From Pseudomonadota bacterium (GTDB lineage: Bacteria > Pseudomonadota > Gammaproteobacteria > Xanthomonadales > Rhodanobacteraceae), in the NCBI GenBank assembly GCA_029561145.1, contig JAKQJM010000068.1:1-58445 (forward strand): a stretch of DNA of 58,445 bases, in the 5' to 3' direction. Positions 7,856-16,537 of the stretch are shown piece by piece. Both the position numbers and the translations under genes were made by a program. The notes under the pieces were generated by a model. It was not told the origin of the DNA and made no database searches. It saw only the letters and a program-made list of their open reading frames with translations. The number at the start of each line of letters is the position of its first letter. Position 1 is the stretch's first letter.

Positions 7856-8508
7856 TCGTGCCTTCCGCCACGGCGCGCGCTGCGTTTGAGTTCGTAGTCC
7901 TCGAGACTCATCTTGATGCGTCGCACCTCGGCGCCGGGTTTGTCCTCGAAGATCTTCTGGTTGCGCACGATGTCGAGCACCTTCGCGCGATCGCCGCGCA
8001 CGAACACATGCAGTTCGTTGTTGGCGCTGTCGACGGTGCCATCGAGCACATCGTCGATGACGAGGTGCGCGGCGCGCTTCGCGTCGATCGTGTAGATTCG
8101 CAGCCGATCGCGATCGATCTGGTAGCGCGCGATGAAGAACGATTTTTCCGGCGCCGGACTGACACCGTGCACCGGATCGAGCTTGACCACGCCCTCCAGC
8201 TGGTTGTCGGCGATCACGAGATAGTGCTTGCCGCGATCGTGCACATAGTTGACCGGGACATGGATCTGTTTCGGCGGGCCGTCCTTTTCCGGCCGTTCGA
8301 GCATGAGGAAACGGCATTCCTGGTCGACCAGGAAGGCCAGTTCATCGGGCTCCCCGGCCGAGGCCTGAGCCGACGCATCGACCCACAGGCCCTTCCAGGC
8401 CGGATCACAGGCGACGATTTCATCACCCGGTGGCGATTCGAATCGCGTTTCGGTGCAGGCGGCCAGGGTCAGCAGCAGGCAAGCGCCGAACAGGCATCGG
8501 ATCATCAT
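7852..8508 (-). CDS. Predicted lipoprotein within the leucine degradation cluster
   Basis: 218 residues, function unknown. The N-terminus is a lipoprotein signal with hydrophobic core CLFGACLLLTLA and lipobox LAAC (Cys at residue 18). The mature part is rich in charged residues and beta-like segments, with no domain I can name; only three Cys occur in total beyond the signal. It overlaps liuD upstream and liuE downstream by ATGA, so it is locked into the leucine catabolic operon. Such placement is odd for an envelope protein. It may be a conserved lineage-specific passenger or be needed at high expression of the operon; neither is testable from sequence alone. Confidence 0.75.
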   Translation of the reverse strand: MMIRCLFGACLLLTLAACTETRFESPPGDEIVACDPAWKGLWVDASAQASAGEPDELAFLVDQECRFLMLERPEKDGPPKQIHVPVNYVHDRGKHYLVIADNQLEGVVKLDPVHGVSPAPEKSFFIARYQIDRDRLRIYTIDAKRAAHLVIDDVLDGTVDSANNELHVFVRGDRAKVLDIVRNQKIFEDKPGAEVRRIKMSLEDYELKRSARRGGRHE

Positions 8509-10532
8509 TCGGAAACCTCCAGTCGCACCAGCACCGCATCGGCTTCGACGAATTCGCCAGACGTGGCCCGGATGAGTTCGATGCGGCCGGCGCGCGGGGA
8601 ACGCAAGGTCAGTTCCATCTTCATCGCTTCCATGACCAGCAGCTCATCGCCGGCCTTGACCGCATCACCGACCCTGGCCTTGACCACGACGATGCGCCCG
8701 GGCATCGGTGCGAGGATCCGGTCGGTGTCGGTCGAGCCTGCTTCGACGAAGGCGAAGGCCGGTGCGTGCTCGAAGCTGCGACGTGACTCGCCGTCGTGCA
8801 CGGTGATGCGCGCGCCATCAGCGAAGATGCGATGCCGCCGCGCGATGCCGTCATGACGCGCACTGAGCCAGCCGTTGTCGAGTTTCGCGTCCTCGATGCT
8901 CACCGATAGCCCGTCGCCGCCAAGTCGATAGTTGCCATTTGCACCGTGCGCCGAGACTTCGATCCGCTGATCGCCCTCGAGCAGGGCGATGATGCGCTTG
9001 CCCGGATGACCCAGCCGCCAGCCGTCGGCGGAATGCCAGGGCGAGTTGGGATCGGCACCTTCGCGCCCGCGCGTACCGGCTTCGCTTTCCTCATCGAGCA
9101 AGGATGCGGTGACCGCCGCCGACAGGAAGATCTCCGCGCTTGCGGCGCGGTCGTTGCCGACATCAGCGGCGCCGATGAATTCGCCAAGATGCCGGTCGAG
9201 GTATCCGGTATCGATGTCGCCATCGACGATCGCGCGGTGCCGCAACAAGCGCTCGAGGAAGGCGACATTGGATTTCGGCCCGATCACGCTGACCTCGGCG
9301 AGTGCATCGCGCATGCGCTGCAGGGCCGAGCGGCGATCACGATCCCAGACGATCATCTTGGCGATCATCGGGTCGTAGAAGACGCTGACGTTGTCACCTT
9401 CGATCACGCCCGAATCGATGCGCACATGGGATGACTCCGCGGGCAGGCGCAAGGTCTGCAGGCGACCCGAGCCAGGCAGGAAGCCCTGGTCGGGATCCTC
9501 GGCATAGAGGCGCACTTCGATCGCGTGGCCATTGGCTGGTATCGACTTGTTGCGGATCAACGATCCAGGCAGGGGCTCGCCGGCCGCGACACGCAATTGC
9601 AGTTCGACCAGATCCAAGCCAAGTACCATCTCGGTCACCGGATGCTCGACCTGCAGGCGCGTATTGATTTCCATGAAGTAGAAGTCGCCGCCCTGGCCGA
9701 CGATGAATTCGACGGTGCCGGCGTTGACATAGTCGAGCGCGCGCGCCGCACCGATCGCCGCTTCACCCATTTTCGAGCGCAGTTCGACGGTCAGGAACGG
9801 TGACGGCGTTTCCTCGAGCACCTTCTGGTAACGCCGTTGCGCGGAACATTCGCGCTCGTTGAGATGGACGATGTTGCCTTGCGTGTCGCCGAACACCTGG
9901 AACTCGATGTGGCGCGGCCGTTCGACATAACGTTCGAGCAAGACGCGATCGCGACCAAAGGCGTTCCTGGCCTCGCGCTGGCAGGATTCGAGGTTGGCCG
10001 AAAACTCCTCGGCACCGCGCACGATGCGCATGCCTTTGCCGCCGCCGCCATACGCGGCCTTGATCATCAGCGGGAAACCGATGCGTTCGGCTTCGCGAGC
10101 AAGCAGGGCAGGGTCCTGCGCTTCGCCTGTATAGCCGGGAACCACCGGCACGCCGTGCGAGGCCATGAGGTCCTTGGCACCTGCCTTCGATCCCATCCTG
10201 CGCATCGAACTGCCGGACGGGCCGATGAAACGCAGGCCCGCTGCCGCGACCGCGTCGGCGAAATCGGCGTTCTCGGAGAGGAAGCCGTAGCAGGGGTGGA
10301 TCGCCTGGGCACCTGATTTCAGCGCGACCTCGATGATCGCATCGCCACGCAGGTAGGAGTCCGCCGGTGCCGGGCCGCCGATCGGAAATGCGCTGTCCGC
10401 CTGGCGCACATGCTGCGCCGTGGCGTCCGCTTCCGAGTAGACCGCCACGGTGCGGATGCCAAGCCGGCGGCAGGTACGGATCACGCGACAGGCGATCTCG
10501 CCTCGATTGGCGATCAGGATCGTGTTGAACAT
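8505..10532 (-). CDS. liuD: 3-methylcrotonyl-CoA carboxylase biotinylated alpha subunit
   Basis: 675 residues. Biotin carboxylase and biotin carrier in one chain: N-terminal ANRGEIACRVIRTCRRLG, the ATP-grasp glycine loop KAAYGGGGKGMRIV, the carboxylase signature NTRLQVEHPVTE, and a C-terminal biotinyl domain with EAMKME (biotin Lys about residue 638). The family includes acyl-CoA carboxylases for propionyl-, geranyl- and methylcrotonyl-CoA. Placement between an enoyl-CoA hydratase and HMG-CoA lyase argues for methylcrotonyl-CoA in leucine degradation. The partner beta (carboxyltransferase) subunit is absent from the window and must be encoded elsewhere. Confidence 0.9.
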   Translation of the reverse strand: MFNTILIANRGEIACRVIRTCRRLGIRTVAVYSEADATAQHVRQADSAFPIGGPAPADSYLRGDAIIEVALKSGAQAIHPCYGFLSENADFADAVAAAGLRFIGPSGSSMRRMGSKAGAKDLMASHGVPVVPGYTGEAQDPALLAREAERIGFPLMIKAAYGGGGKGMRIVRGAEEFSANLESCQREARNAFGRDRVLLERYVERPRHIEFQVFGDTQGNIVHLNERECSAQRRYQKVLEETPSPFLTVELRSKMGEAAIGAARALDYVNAGTVEFIVGQGGDFYFMEINTRLQVEHPVTEMVLGLDLVELQLRVAAGEPLPGSLIRNKSIPANGHAIEVRLYAEDPDQGFLPGSGRLQTLRLPAESSHVRIDSGVIEGDNVSVFYDPMIAKMIVWDRDRRSALQRMRDALAEVSVIGPKSNVAFLERLLRHRAIVDGDIDTGYLDRHLGEFIGAADVGNDRAASAEIFLSAAVTASLLDEESEAGTRGREGADPNSPWHSADGWRLGHPGKRIIALLEGDQRIEVSAHGANGNYRLGGDGLSVSIEDAKLDNGWLSARHDGIARRHRIFADGARITVHDGESRRSFEHAPAFAFVEAGSTDTDRILAPMPGRIVVVKARVGDAVKAGDELLVMEAMKMELTLRSPRAGRIELIRATSGEFVEADAVLVRLEVSE

Positions 10533-10707
10533 GCGCTATGGAGTCCTCGTTGCGCCAGATGGCATATCGCTTTGATGGTGTGGCCGTGCTGACCGATCCG
10601 GAAGGGCCGGGCGCAATCCGGCAGAGTGCGCAACGGGAGGCCCGCTGCGCACAGACCCAAGGCGGGGCCAGCGCGACACCTCGGCAATGGGGATGGCTTG
10701 GTCCACC

Positions 10708-11502
10708 TCAGGTTTCCACAGCCCAGCGTGGCGGGCGCTTGTCGAGAAACGCCGACAATCCTTCCTGGCCCTCGGTGGAGACGCGCAGGCGCGCGATCAG
10801 GGCGGCATTTTCCGCATCGAGCCGTTCCGCGCTTTCGCGCGTGATGCCCGCAATGCGCAACGCCAACGCCTTGGCCTCGGCCTTGGCCTGGCCTCCGCAT
10901 TTGCGCAGGAAGTGCAGGCTGCGCGCGACTGCTTCATCGAGGGCCGTGCGCGAAACGACTTCGTGCAGGAGATCGATGCGCCGTGCTTCATCCGCATCGA
11001 AGACCTCCGCGCTGACAAACAGCTTGCGTGCCTGGCGCAATCCGATCGCGGCGATGACATACGGGGAGATCACGGCCGGAACCAGGCCGAGTTTGGCCTC
11101 GCTGAGCGAGAACTTGGCGCCTTCGACGCCGATCGCGATATCACAACAGGCAATCAGGCCGATGCCGCCGCCATACGCCGAGCCATTCACTTTCGCGATC
11201 GTCGGCTTCGGCAGGAAGTTCAGCGTGCGCATGAGGCGAGCGAGACGCAGCGAATCCTCGCGATTCTCGTCTTCGCTGGCGGCCGACATGGCGCGCATCC
11301 AGTTCGCATCCGCTCCGGCCGAGAAGGTGCTGCCTTCGCCGGTCAGCACCAGGCAACCGATCGTGGCGTCGTCGCCGGTCGCGTCGATCGCCGAGGTCAG
11401 CTCGGCGATCAGTTGGTCGTCGAAAGCATTGTGCACGGCAGGCCGATTCAGGCTGATTTCGCGAATGCCATTGCTATCGATGATGCGCACTGCGTCGGTC
11501 AT
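10708..11502 (-). CDS. liuC: Enoyl-CoA hydratase family protein, probable methylglutaconyl-CoA hydratase
   Basis: 264 residues of the crotonase fold. Visible features are the substrate-binding GEGSTFSAGADANWM near residues 55-69 and the oxyanion-hole region NGSAYGGGIGLIACCDIAI near 105-123, then FSLSEAKLGLVPAVISPYV with the glutamate expected for a hydratase. In the liu pathway the enzyme hydrates 3-methylglutaconyl-CoA to HMG-CoA, between liuD and the lyase encoded downstream. A 175-base gap separates it from liuD, larger than the overlaps further along, so an internal promoter is possible. It is divergent from feoA. Confidence 0.85.
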   Translation of the reverse strand: MTDAVRIIDSNGIREISLNRPAVHNAFDDQLIAELTSAIDATGDDATIGCLVLTGEGSTFSAGADANWMRAMSAASEDENREDSLRLARLMRTLNFLPKPTIAKVNGSAYGGGIGLIACCDIAIGVEGAKFSLSEAKLGLVPAVISPYVIAAIGLRQARKLFVSAEVFDADEARRIDLLHEVVSRTALDEAVARSLHFLRKCGGQAKAEAKALALRIAGITRESAERLDAENAALIARLRVSTEGQEGLSAFLDKRPPRWAVET

Positions 11503-11603
11503 GCCATGAGCTCTTTCGGAAGAGCCTGATCATAGGGGTTTTCGGCGAGGACCTGCAGGCAGCCGACATTCGGAAAGCCATCGCCGGAAGCGGGCGATAG
11601 GGG

Positions 11604-11630
11604 TATAATGCGAACCATTCTTATTTGCCG
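11604..11630 (+). promoter_or_regulatory. feo promoter -10 box with overlapping Fur-box-like sequence
   Basis: TATAAT lies at 11604-11609. Immediately downstream, read on the minus strand, AAATAAGAATGGTTCGC resembles the Fur consensus (AATGATAATNATTATC-like hexamers). A repressor bound here would cover the transcription start, so the feo genes would be induced when iron is low. No clear -35 hexamer is seen. Confidence 0.5.
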
Positions 11631-11640
11631 TGGCCTTTCC

Positions 11641-11880
11641 ATGCGGTTGTCCGAGCTGTCCCAGGGATCCGATGCCATCGTCCAGGAAGTCGAAAACGTG
11701 AGCGAAGGCGATCCGATCGCGCGCCGCTTGCGCGACTACGGCTTTGTCCGCGGCGAGCCGGTGAGACTGGTCGGGCGCGGACCGATCGGTGCTGATCCGT
11801 TGCTGGTGCAGATCGGCTACACACGTTTCGCCCTGCGTCGCGCCGAGGCGGCGCGCGTGCTCGTCGAGGGCGCAGCATGA
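11641..11880 (+). CDS. feoA: Ferrous iron transport protein A
   Basis: 79 residues from ATG 11641; an upstream in-frame ATG at 11608 lies in the promoter's -10 region and is rejected. The small SH3-like FeoA fold shows IARRLRDYGFVRGEPVRLVGRGP and ends with ALRRAEAARVLVE, the standard FeoA pattern. FeoA is a cytoplasmic accessory of FeoB needed for Fe(II) uptake. Its stop overlaps the feoB start by ATGA. Confidence 0.9.
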   Translation: MRLSELSQGSDAIVQEVENVSEGDPIARRLRDYGFVRGEPVRLVGRGPIGADPLLVQIGYTRFALRRAEAARVLVEGAA

Positions 11881-13709
11881 ACGAATCCGTCGCCAGCCTG
11901 CGACTGGCCCTGGTCGGCAGTCCTAACTGCGGAAAGACGGCCCTTTTCAACCTGCTCACCGGAGGACGGCAGAAAGTCGCCAATTACGCCGGAGTCACGG
12001 TCGAGCGCAAGGAAGGGCGATTCACCGCGCCGTCGGGTCGCGGTTTCCAGTTGCTCGATCTTCCGGGAGCCTACAGTCTCGAGGCCGCGAGTCCCGACGA
12101 GATGATCACGCGCGACGTCTGCCTCGGCAATTTCCCCGGCGAGACGGTACCCGATGTGATCGTCTGCGTGGCTGACGCGACCAACCTGCGCCTGCACCTG
12201 CGCTTCGTGCTTGAAGTGCGCCGCCTTGGCAGGCCGATGGTACTCGCGCTGAACATGATGGATGCCGCGCGCAAACGCGGTATCGAGATCGATGTGCCGA
12301 AGCTCGAAGCCGCGCTCGGCATCCCGGTCATCGAGACGATCGCGGTCCGTCGCAATGGCGCCGCCGAGCTGGTTCGGCGACTCGATGGCGGACTTCCGCA
12401 GGTGGCTGCCGTGGATTCCGGTGCGGACCTGCATGCCGAAGTGCGCGCGATGATCAACGACGCCATCCGCATGCCGCGTCGAACTGCCGAGATCGACGAC
12501 GCGATCGATCGCATCGTCCTGCATCCGTTGCTCGGCCTCGGATTGCTCGGCGTGATCATGTTCCTGATCTTCCAGGCGGTATTCTCATGGGCGGCACCGC
12601 TCATGGAGGGCATCGATGCCGGGGTCGGATTTCTCGGTGAACAGGTCGGTGCCGGACTGGCGTCCATGCCCGTGCTGCAGAGCCTCGTTGTCGACGGCAT
12701 CTTTGCCGGCGTCGGTGGTGTGCTCGTCTTCCTTCCGCAGATCCTGATCCTGTTCCTCTTCATCCTTGCGCTGGAGGAATCCGGTTACCTGCCGCGCGCG
12801 GCCTTCCTGCTCGATCGACTGATGCTCAAGGCCGGCTTGACCGGACGTTCCTTCATCCCGCTGCTGTCGAGTTTCGCTTGTGCGATTCCCGGCATCATGG
12901 CCACGCGCAGCATCCAGGATCCGCGTGATCGGCTGACCACGATCCTGATCGCGCCGCTGATGACATGCTCGGCACGCTTGCCGGTCTATGCACTGCTGAT
13001 CGCCGCCTTCATCCCGGACCGCACGGTCCTCGGCATCTTCAACCTGCAGGGCGTCGTGCTGTTTTCGCTCTATGTGGCCGGCATCGTCAGTGCGCTGGCC
13101 GTGGCCTGGGTGATCAAGCTGGTACGGCGCGACAAGAGCGAGCATGCCTTGCTGATGGAGCTGCCTTCGTATCGCGTGCCGCATCCGCGCGACATCGCGA
13201 TCGGCCTGTGGGAGCGCGCGACCATCTTCCTCAAGCGTGTCGGTGGAATCATCCTCTCGCTGACGATCATCCTCTGGTTCCTGTCGACCTTTCCGGGCGC
13301 ACCCGAAGGGGCCACCGATCCGGCGATCAACTACAGCCTGGCCGGAACGCTCGGTCGCTGGATGCACACGGTGTTCGCACCGATCGGATTCAACTGGCAG
13401 ATCTGCATCGCCCTCGTGCCCGGAATCGCCGCACGCGAGGTCGCGGTATCGTCGCTGGCGACGGTGTATGCCTTGTCCGGCAATGAAGACGGCCTGCAGG
13501 CAATCGTCGCGACACAATGGTCGCTGGCAACGGCGCTTTCGCTGCTGGCCTGGTATGTGTTTGCGCCGATGTGCCTGTCGACCCTGGCCACGGTGCGCCG
13601 CGAGACCAACTCATGGCGACAGGTCTGGATCATGACCGGCTATCTGTTCGCGCTGGCCTATGTCGCCTCGTTGCTGACTTACCAGATCGCTCGAGCGATG
13701 AGCACATGA
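11877..13709 (+). CDS. feoB: Ferrous iron transporter B
   Basis: 610 residues. The N-terminal G domain has GSPNCGKT (residues 14-21), the switch region NYAGVTVERKEG, DLPGAYSLEA, and NMMD as the guanine-specificity motif. The membrane half carries two Gate domains with multiple transmembrane segments, including SFACAIPGIMATR and a later PGIAAREVAVSSLATVYAL, both conserved in FeoB. It is shorter than E. coli FeoB, mainly because the cytosolic spacer after the G domain is reduced. It is coupled to feoA and to the small membrane gene downstream through ATGA overlaps. It imports Fe(II) across the inner membrane. Confidence 0.95.
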   Translation: MNESVASLRLALVGSPNCGKTALFNLLTGGRQKVANYAGVTVERKEGRFTAPSGRGFQLLDLPGAYSLEAASPDEMITRDVCLGNFPGETVPDVIVCVADATNLRLHLRFVLEVRRLGRPMVLALNMMDAARKRGIEIDVPKLEAALGIPVIETIAVRRNGAAELVRRLDGGLPQVAAVDSGADLHAEVRAMINDAIRMPRRTAEIDDAIDRIVLHPLLGLGLLGVIMFLIFQAVFSWAAPLMEGIDAGVGFLGEQVGAGLASMPVLQSLVVDGIFAGVGGVLVFLPQILILFLFILALEESGYLPRAAFLLDRLMLKAGLTGRSFIPLLSSFACAIPGIMATRSIQDPRDRLTTILIAPLMTCSARLPVYALLIAAFIPDRTVLGIFNLQGVVLFSLYVAGIVSALAVAWVIKLVRRDKSEHALLMELPSYRVPHPRDIAIGLWERATIFLKRVGGIILSLTIILWFLSTFPGAPEGATDPAINYSLAGTLGRWMHTVFAPIGFNWQICIALVPGIAAREVAVSSLATVYALSGNEDGLQAIVATQWSLATALSLLAWYVFAPMCLSTLATVRRETNSWRQVWIMTGYLFALAYVASLLTYQIARAMST

Positions 13710-14020
13710 GTGCGGGCATCGTGCAGACCGTCCTGGTCGCCTCGATCGTCTCGGTCAGCGCGATCGTTGGCATGCAACAGCTTGCGCCGGGTCCTTGCCG
13801 TGCGCTGCGAAGTTCGCTTGCGCGTGCGCTCGGCCGGACTAGGCACGTCGCGTTTCTGCGCACGCTGGGCCATTGGCTGCAGCCGCGAGAAGCCAAGCAA
13901 GGCAATTGCGGCAGTGGCCTGGGCTGCTCAAGCTGCGGAGGCTGCGGCTCTGCCGATCCGCCGCCGACAGGATCCACGCCACTGCGACTCGTGCCGCGGG
14001 AGCTGCCGCGGCATCGCTAG
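13706..14020 (+). CDS. Small Cys-rich membrane protein of the feo operon
   Basis: 104 residues starting inside the feoB stop codon. One N-terminal transmembrane segment (about residues 4-25, TVLVASIVSVSAIVGMQQL) is followed by a basic stretch and a Cys cluster NCGSGLGCSSCGGCG near 68-82. The position is that of FeoC or of the FeoB-associated Cys-rich membrane proteins in other bacteria, but the winged-helix FeoC fold is not apparent. It may belong to the xanthomonad DUF6587 type; that assignment is from memory of the pattern only. The Cys cluster could bind iron or an Fe-S centre and report iron to FeoB. Confidence 0.7.
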   Translation: MSAGIVQTVLVASIVSVSAIVGMQQLAPGPCRALRSSLARALGRTRHVAFLRTLGHWLQPREAKQGNCGSGLGCSSCGGCGSADPPPTGSTPLRLVPRELPRHR

Positions 14021-14070
14021 GCGACGTGTCGCTGTTCTGGAATGCGTCGCAAGCGGCGTACACTGCCGCG

Positions 14071-14853
14071 ATGAAAACCCACGCATTGCATCGCGGCAAT
14101 CAGCCGCTGCTGATCAGCTTGCCGCATGATGGTGAAATCATTCCGTCCGGGATCGCGGCACGCCTTGTGCCGTCCGCATTGCGCGTGCCCGATACCGATT
14201 GGCACGTTTCGCGTCTGTATGCATTCGCCCGCGATCTCGGCGCATCGATCCTCGTACCCACGCACTCGCGCTATGTGGTCGACCTGAATCGCCCGCCCGA
14301 TGATGTTTCGTTGTATCCGGGCCAGAACACGACAGGACTGTGCCCGGTCGTGCAGTTCTCCGGTGAGCCGGTCTATCTCGATGGTGGACAACCTACGGCC
14401 GGGGAAATCGCCGAGCGCGTCGAGCTGTACTGGCGTCCCTATCACGCGGCACTGGCCGGGGAAATCCAGCGCATCCACGCCGAACATGGCCGCTGCACCC
14501 TTTGGGAAGGACATTCGATCCGCAGCGTCGTGCCGTTCCTGTTCGAGGGACGCCTGCCCGATTTCAATCTCGGCACGGTGGGAGGAAGCAGTTGCCGGAT
14601 CGCCCTGCGCGAGCAACTGGTCGGTGTGCTCGAAGCCCAGGCGGACTACAGCTTCGTTGTCGACGGTCGCTTCAAGGGTGGCTACATCACCCGCCACTAT
14701 GGCCGCCCGGAGCAGGGCGTCGATGCGGTCCAGCTCGAGCTCGCACAGGTCAACTACATGGACGAGGTGTCGTATGCGTACGACAGCGAGCGCGCGGCGC
14801 GTCTGCAGGTGCTGATCCGCCGACTGCTCGAAGCGGCTCTCGATTCCAGGTAA
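14071..14853 (+). CDS. hutG: N-formylglutamate amidohydrolase family protein
   Basis: 260 residues from ATG 14071. The family landmarks are LLISLPHDGEIIP near residues 13-25 (metal-binding His/Asp), THSRYVVDLNRPPDDVSLYPG near 69-89, and LWEGHSIRS near 145-153. HutG hydrolyses N-formyl-L-glutamate in the five-step histidine degradation pathway. No other hut gene is in the window, so the substrate rests on the family assignment. The preceding 50 bases hold no terminator, so read-through from feo is possible. Confidence 0.85.
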   Translation: MKTHALHRGNQPLLISLPHDGEIIPSGIAARLVPSALRVPDTDWHVSRLYAFARDLGASILVPTHSRYVVDLNRPPDDVSLYPGQNTTGLCPVVQFSGEPVYLDGGQPTAGEIAERVELYWRPYHAALAGEIQRIHAEHGRCTLWEGHSIRSVVPFLFEGRLPDFNLGTVGGSSCRIALREQLVGVLEAQADYSFVVDGRFKGGYITRHYGRPEQGVDAVQLELAQVNYMDEVSYAYDSERAARLQVLIRRLLEAALDSR

Positions 14854-15097
14854 GCACCCGGCCGGCGGCCCTGCGAACTTCCAGTGCCATTGCGATCAGC
14901 CTGGCGCACACACGGGCAGGCTTCGCCGCGGACGTCGGTGCGGCAGGTCATGCGCGGGTCTTCGACGATATTCCGGATTGCGTATCGCAGTGTCGGCACG
15001 CATCATCGGCGGGTTTTGCAATCACGGATTCAACACGATGGCCAACCCGTTGCGGATGGCGGACACATTCAACGCGTAGTTCTCTTTCGGATTCGGC
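14854..15097. other. Intergenic region before the O-acetylation pair
   Basis: No gene, RNA or clear hairpin is seen in these 244 bases. They probably contain the promoter for the MBOAT gene, but no strong sigma-70 match was found. Confidence 0.5.
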
Positions 15098-16534
15098 ATG
15101 GTCTTCAGTTCGATCACCTTCCTATTTTTCTTCCTTCCGCTGACCCTGGTGCTTTGCCGACTTATCCGGCCGGTCAGCTGGCAGAACGCCGTGCTGCTGG
15201 TTGCAAGCGCGATTTTCTATGCCTGGGGTGAACCACGCTTCGTTCCGGTGCTGGCGGCTTCAATCGCGTTCTCGTATTTTTGCGGCAACTACATCGCGCG
15301 CAGTGATGGCCGCGCACGGAAACTCTGGTTGATCGTCGGCGTGCTGTTGAACCTGGCCCTGCTGGTGGTCTTCAAGTACGCGAATTTCATTGTCGACAAC
15401 TACAACCTGCTCGCCGATGCGGCGGGTGTTCGCTTGTTTCATCTTGCCCCGATCCCGCTGGCCCTCGGCGTTTCATTCTTCGTGTTCCACGGTATTTCCT
15501 ATCTGGTGGACATCTATCGTCGCGAGGCCAGTCCCGCCCGCGATCTCGCCAGCGTGGCTCTGTATATCTCGATGTTCCCCCAACTGGTCGCGGGGCCGAT
15601 TGTCCGCTATTCCACTATTGACCAACACATCCGTCGGCGGTTGCTGTCGCCTGGGCGATGCAGCTATGGCTGGAAACTGCTGGTCATCGGTCTGGCGCAA
15701 AAGGTGCTGATCGCAGACCAGGTCGCGTTGATCGCCGATGCAGCCTGGCTGCCCGCCACCCTGAATGCGCTCGATATCGGGCAGGCATGGCTTGGCCTGT
15801 CCGCTTACACCTTGCAGATCTATTTTGACTTTGCCGGCTATTCCAACATGGCCATCGGTATCGGGATGATGCTGGGGTTCGGGTTTCCACGGAACTTCCG
15901 CTTTCCGTATGTGGCGCGATCGGTGACCGAGTTCTGGCGCCGCTGGCATATCAGCCTGTCAGCCTGGTTCCGCGACTACGTCTACGTTCCGCTGGGTGGA
16001 AACCGCTCCGGCACCTTGCAGACCTGCCGAAACCTTCTGATCGTATTCGTGCTGTGCGGCTTCTGGCATGGGGCAAGCTGGACGTTCCTGGTCTGGGGAT
16101 TGCACCACGGCGTGTTCCTGATTGCCGAAAGGACGTTGCTGAAACGTGCGCTGGGCGCAGCGCCGGCATGGCTTCGTCATGCCTACCTGTTGCTTGTGGT
16201 GATGACGGGCTGGGTCTGGTTCCGCTCGGATTCGATGGACCAGGCGATGCAGATGTTCGGGATACTCTCCGGTGTTCTCGCGCAATCCGGCGATGCCTTG
16301 CTGTTCCGGAATGCGGTCAATCCGTTGACCGTGTCGGCAGTGCTGGCCGGCGTGCTGTTCGCGCTTGATCTGCCGCGTCGCCTGATCGGTGCGATCAGTA
16401 CGCATCTGCCTGCCATGCCGGCCAATCCTGCATCCCGCGTGACATCGGAGCTTGCGCTGTTTTCGCTGCTCGTGGTTGCGCTGAGTTTCGTTGCCAGCGG
16501 CGCCTACAGTCCTTTCCTCTATTTCCGGTTCTGA
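15098..16534 (+). CDS. MBOAT O-acyltransferase (AlgI-like)
   Basis: 478 residues with about ten membrane segments. The MBOAT signature is visible: FHGISYLVDIYRRE near residues 129-142, FPQLVAGPIVRY, IYFDFAGYSNMAIG, NFRFPYVARSVTEFWRRWH, and the catalytic His context CGFWHGASWTFLVWG near 318-332. Such proteins carry acyl groups across the inner membrane for O-acetylation of exopolysaccharide or peptidoglycan. Three bases separate it from an AlgJ/AlgX-like gene, its usual periplasmic partner. Alginate synthesis genes are absent, so the acetylated polymer is unknown. Confidence 0.92.
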   Translation: MVFSSITFLFFFLPLTLVLCRLIRPVSWQNAVLLVASAIFYAWGEPRFVPVLAASIAFSYFCGNYIARSDGRARKLWLIVGVLLNLALLVVFKYANFIVDNYNLLADAAGVRLFHLAPIPLALGVSFFVFHGISYLVDIYRREASPARDLASVALYISMFPQLVAGPIVRYSTIDQHIRRRLLSPGRCSYGWKLLVIGLAQKVLIADQVALIADAAWLPATLNALDIGQAWLGLSAYTLQIYFDFAGYSNMAIGIGMMLGFGFPRNFRFPYVARSVTEFWRRWHISLSAWFRDYVYVPLGGNRSGTLQTCRNLLIVFVLCGFWHGASWTFLVWGLHHGVFLIAERTLLKRALGAAPAWLRHAYLLLVVMTGWVWFRSDSMDQAMQMFGILSGVLAQSGDALLFRNAVNPLTVSAVLAGVLFALDLPRRLIGAISTHLPAMPANPASRVTSELALFSLLVVALSFVASGAYSPFLYFRF

Positions 16535-16537
16535 CGA

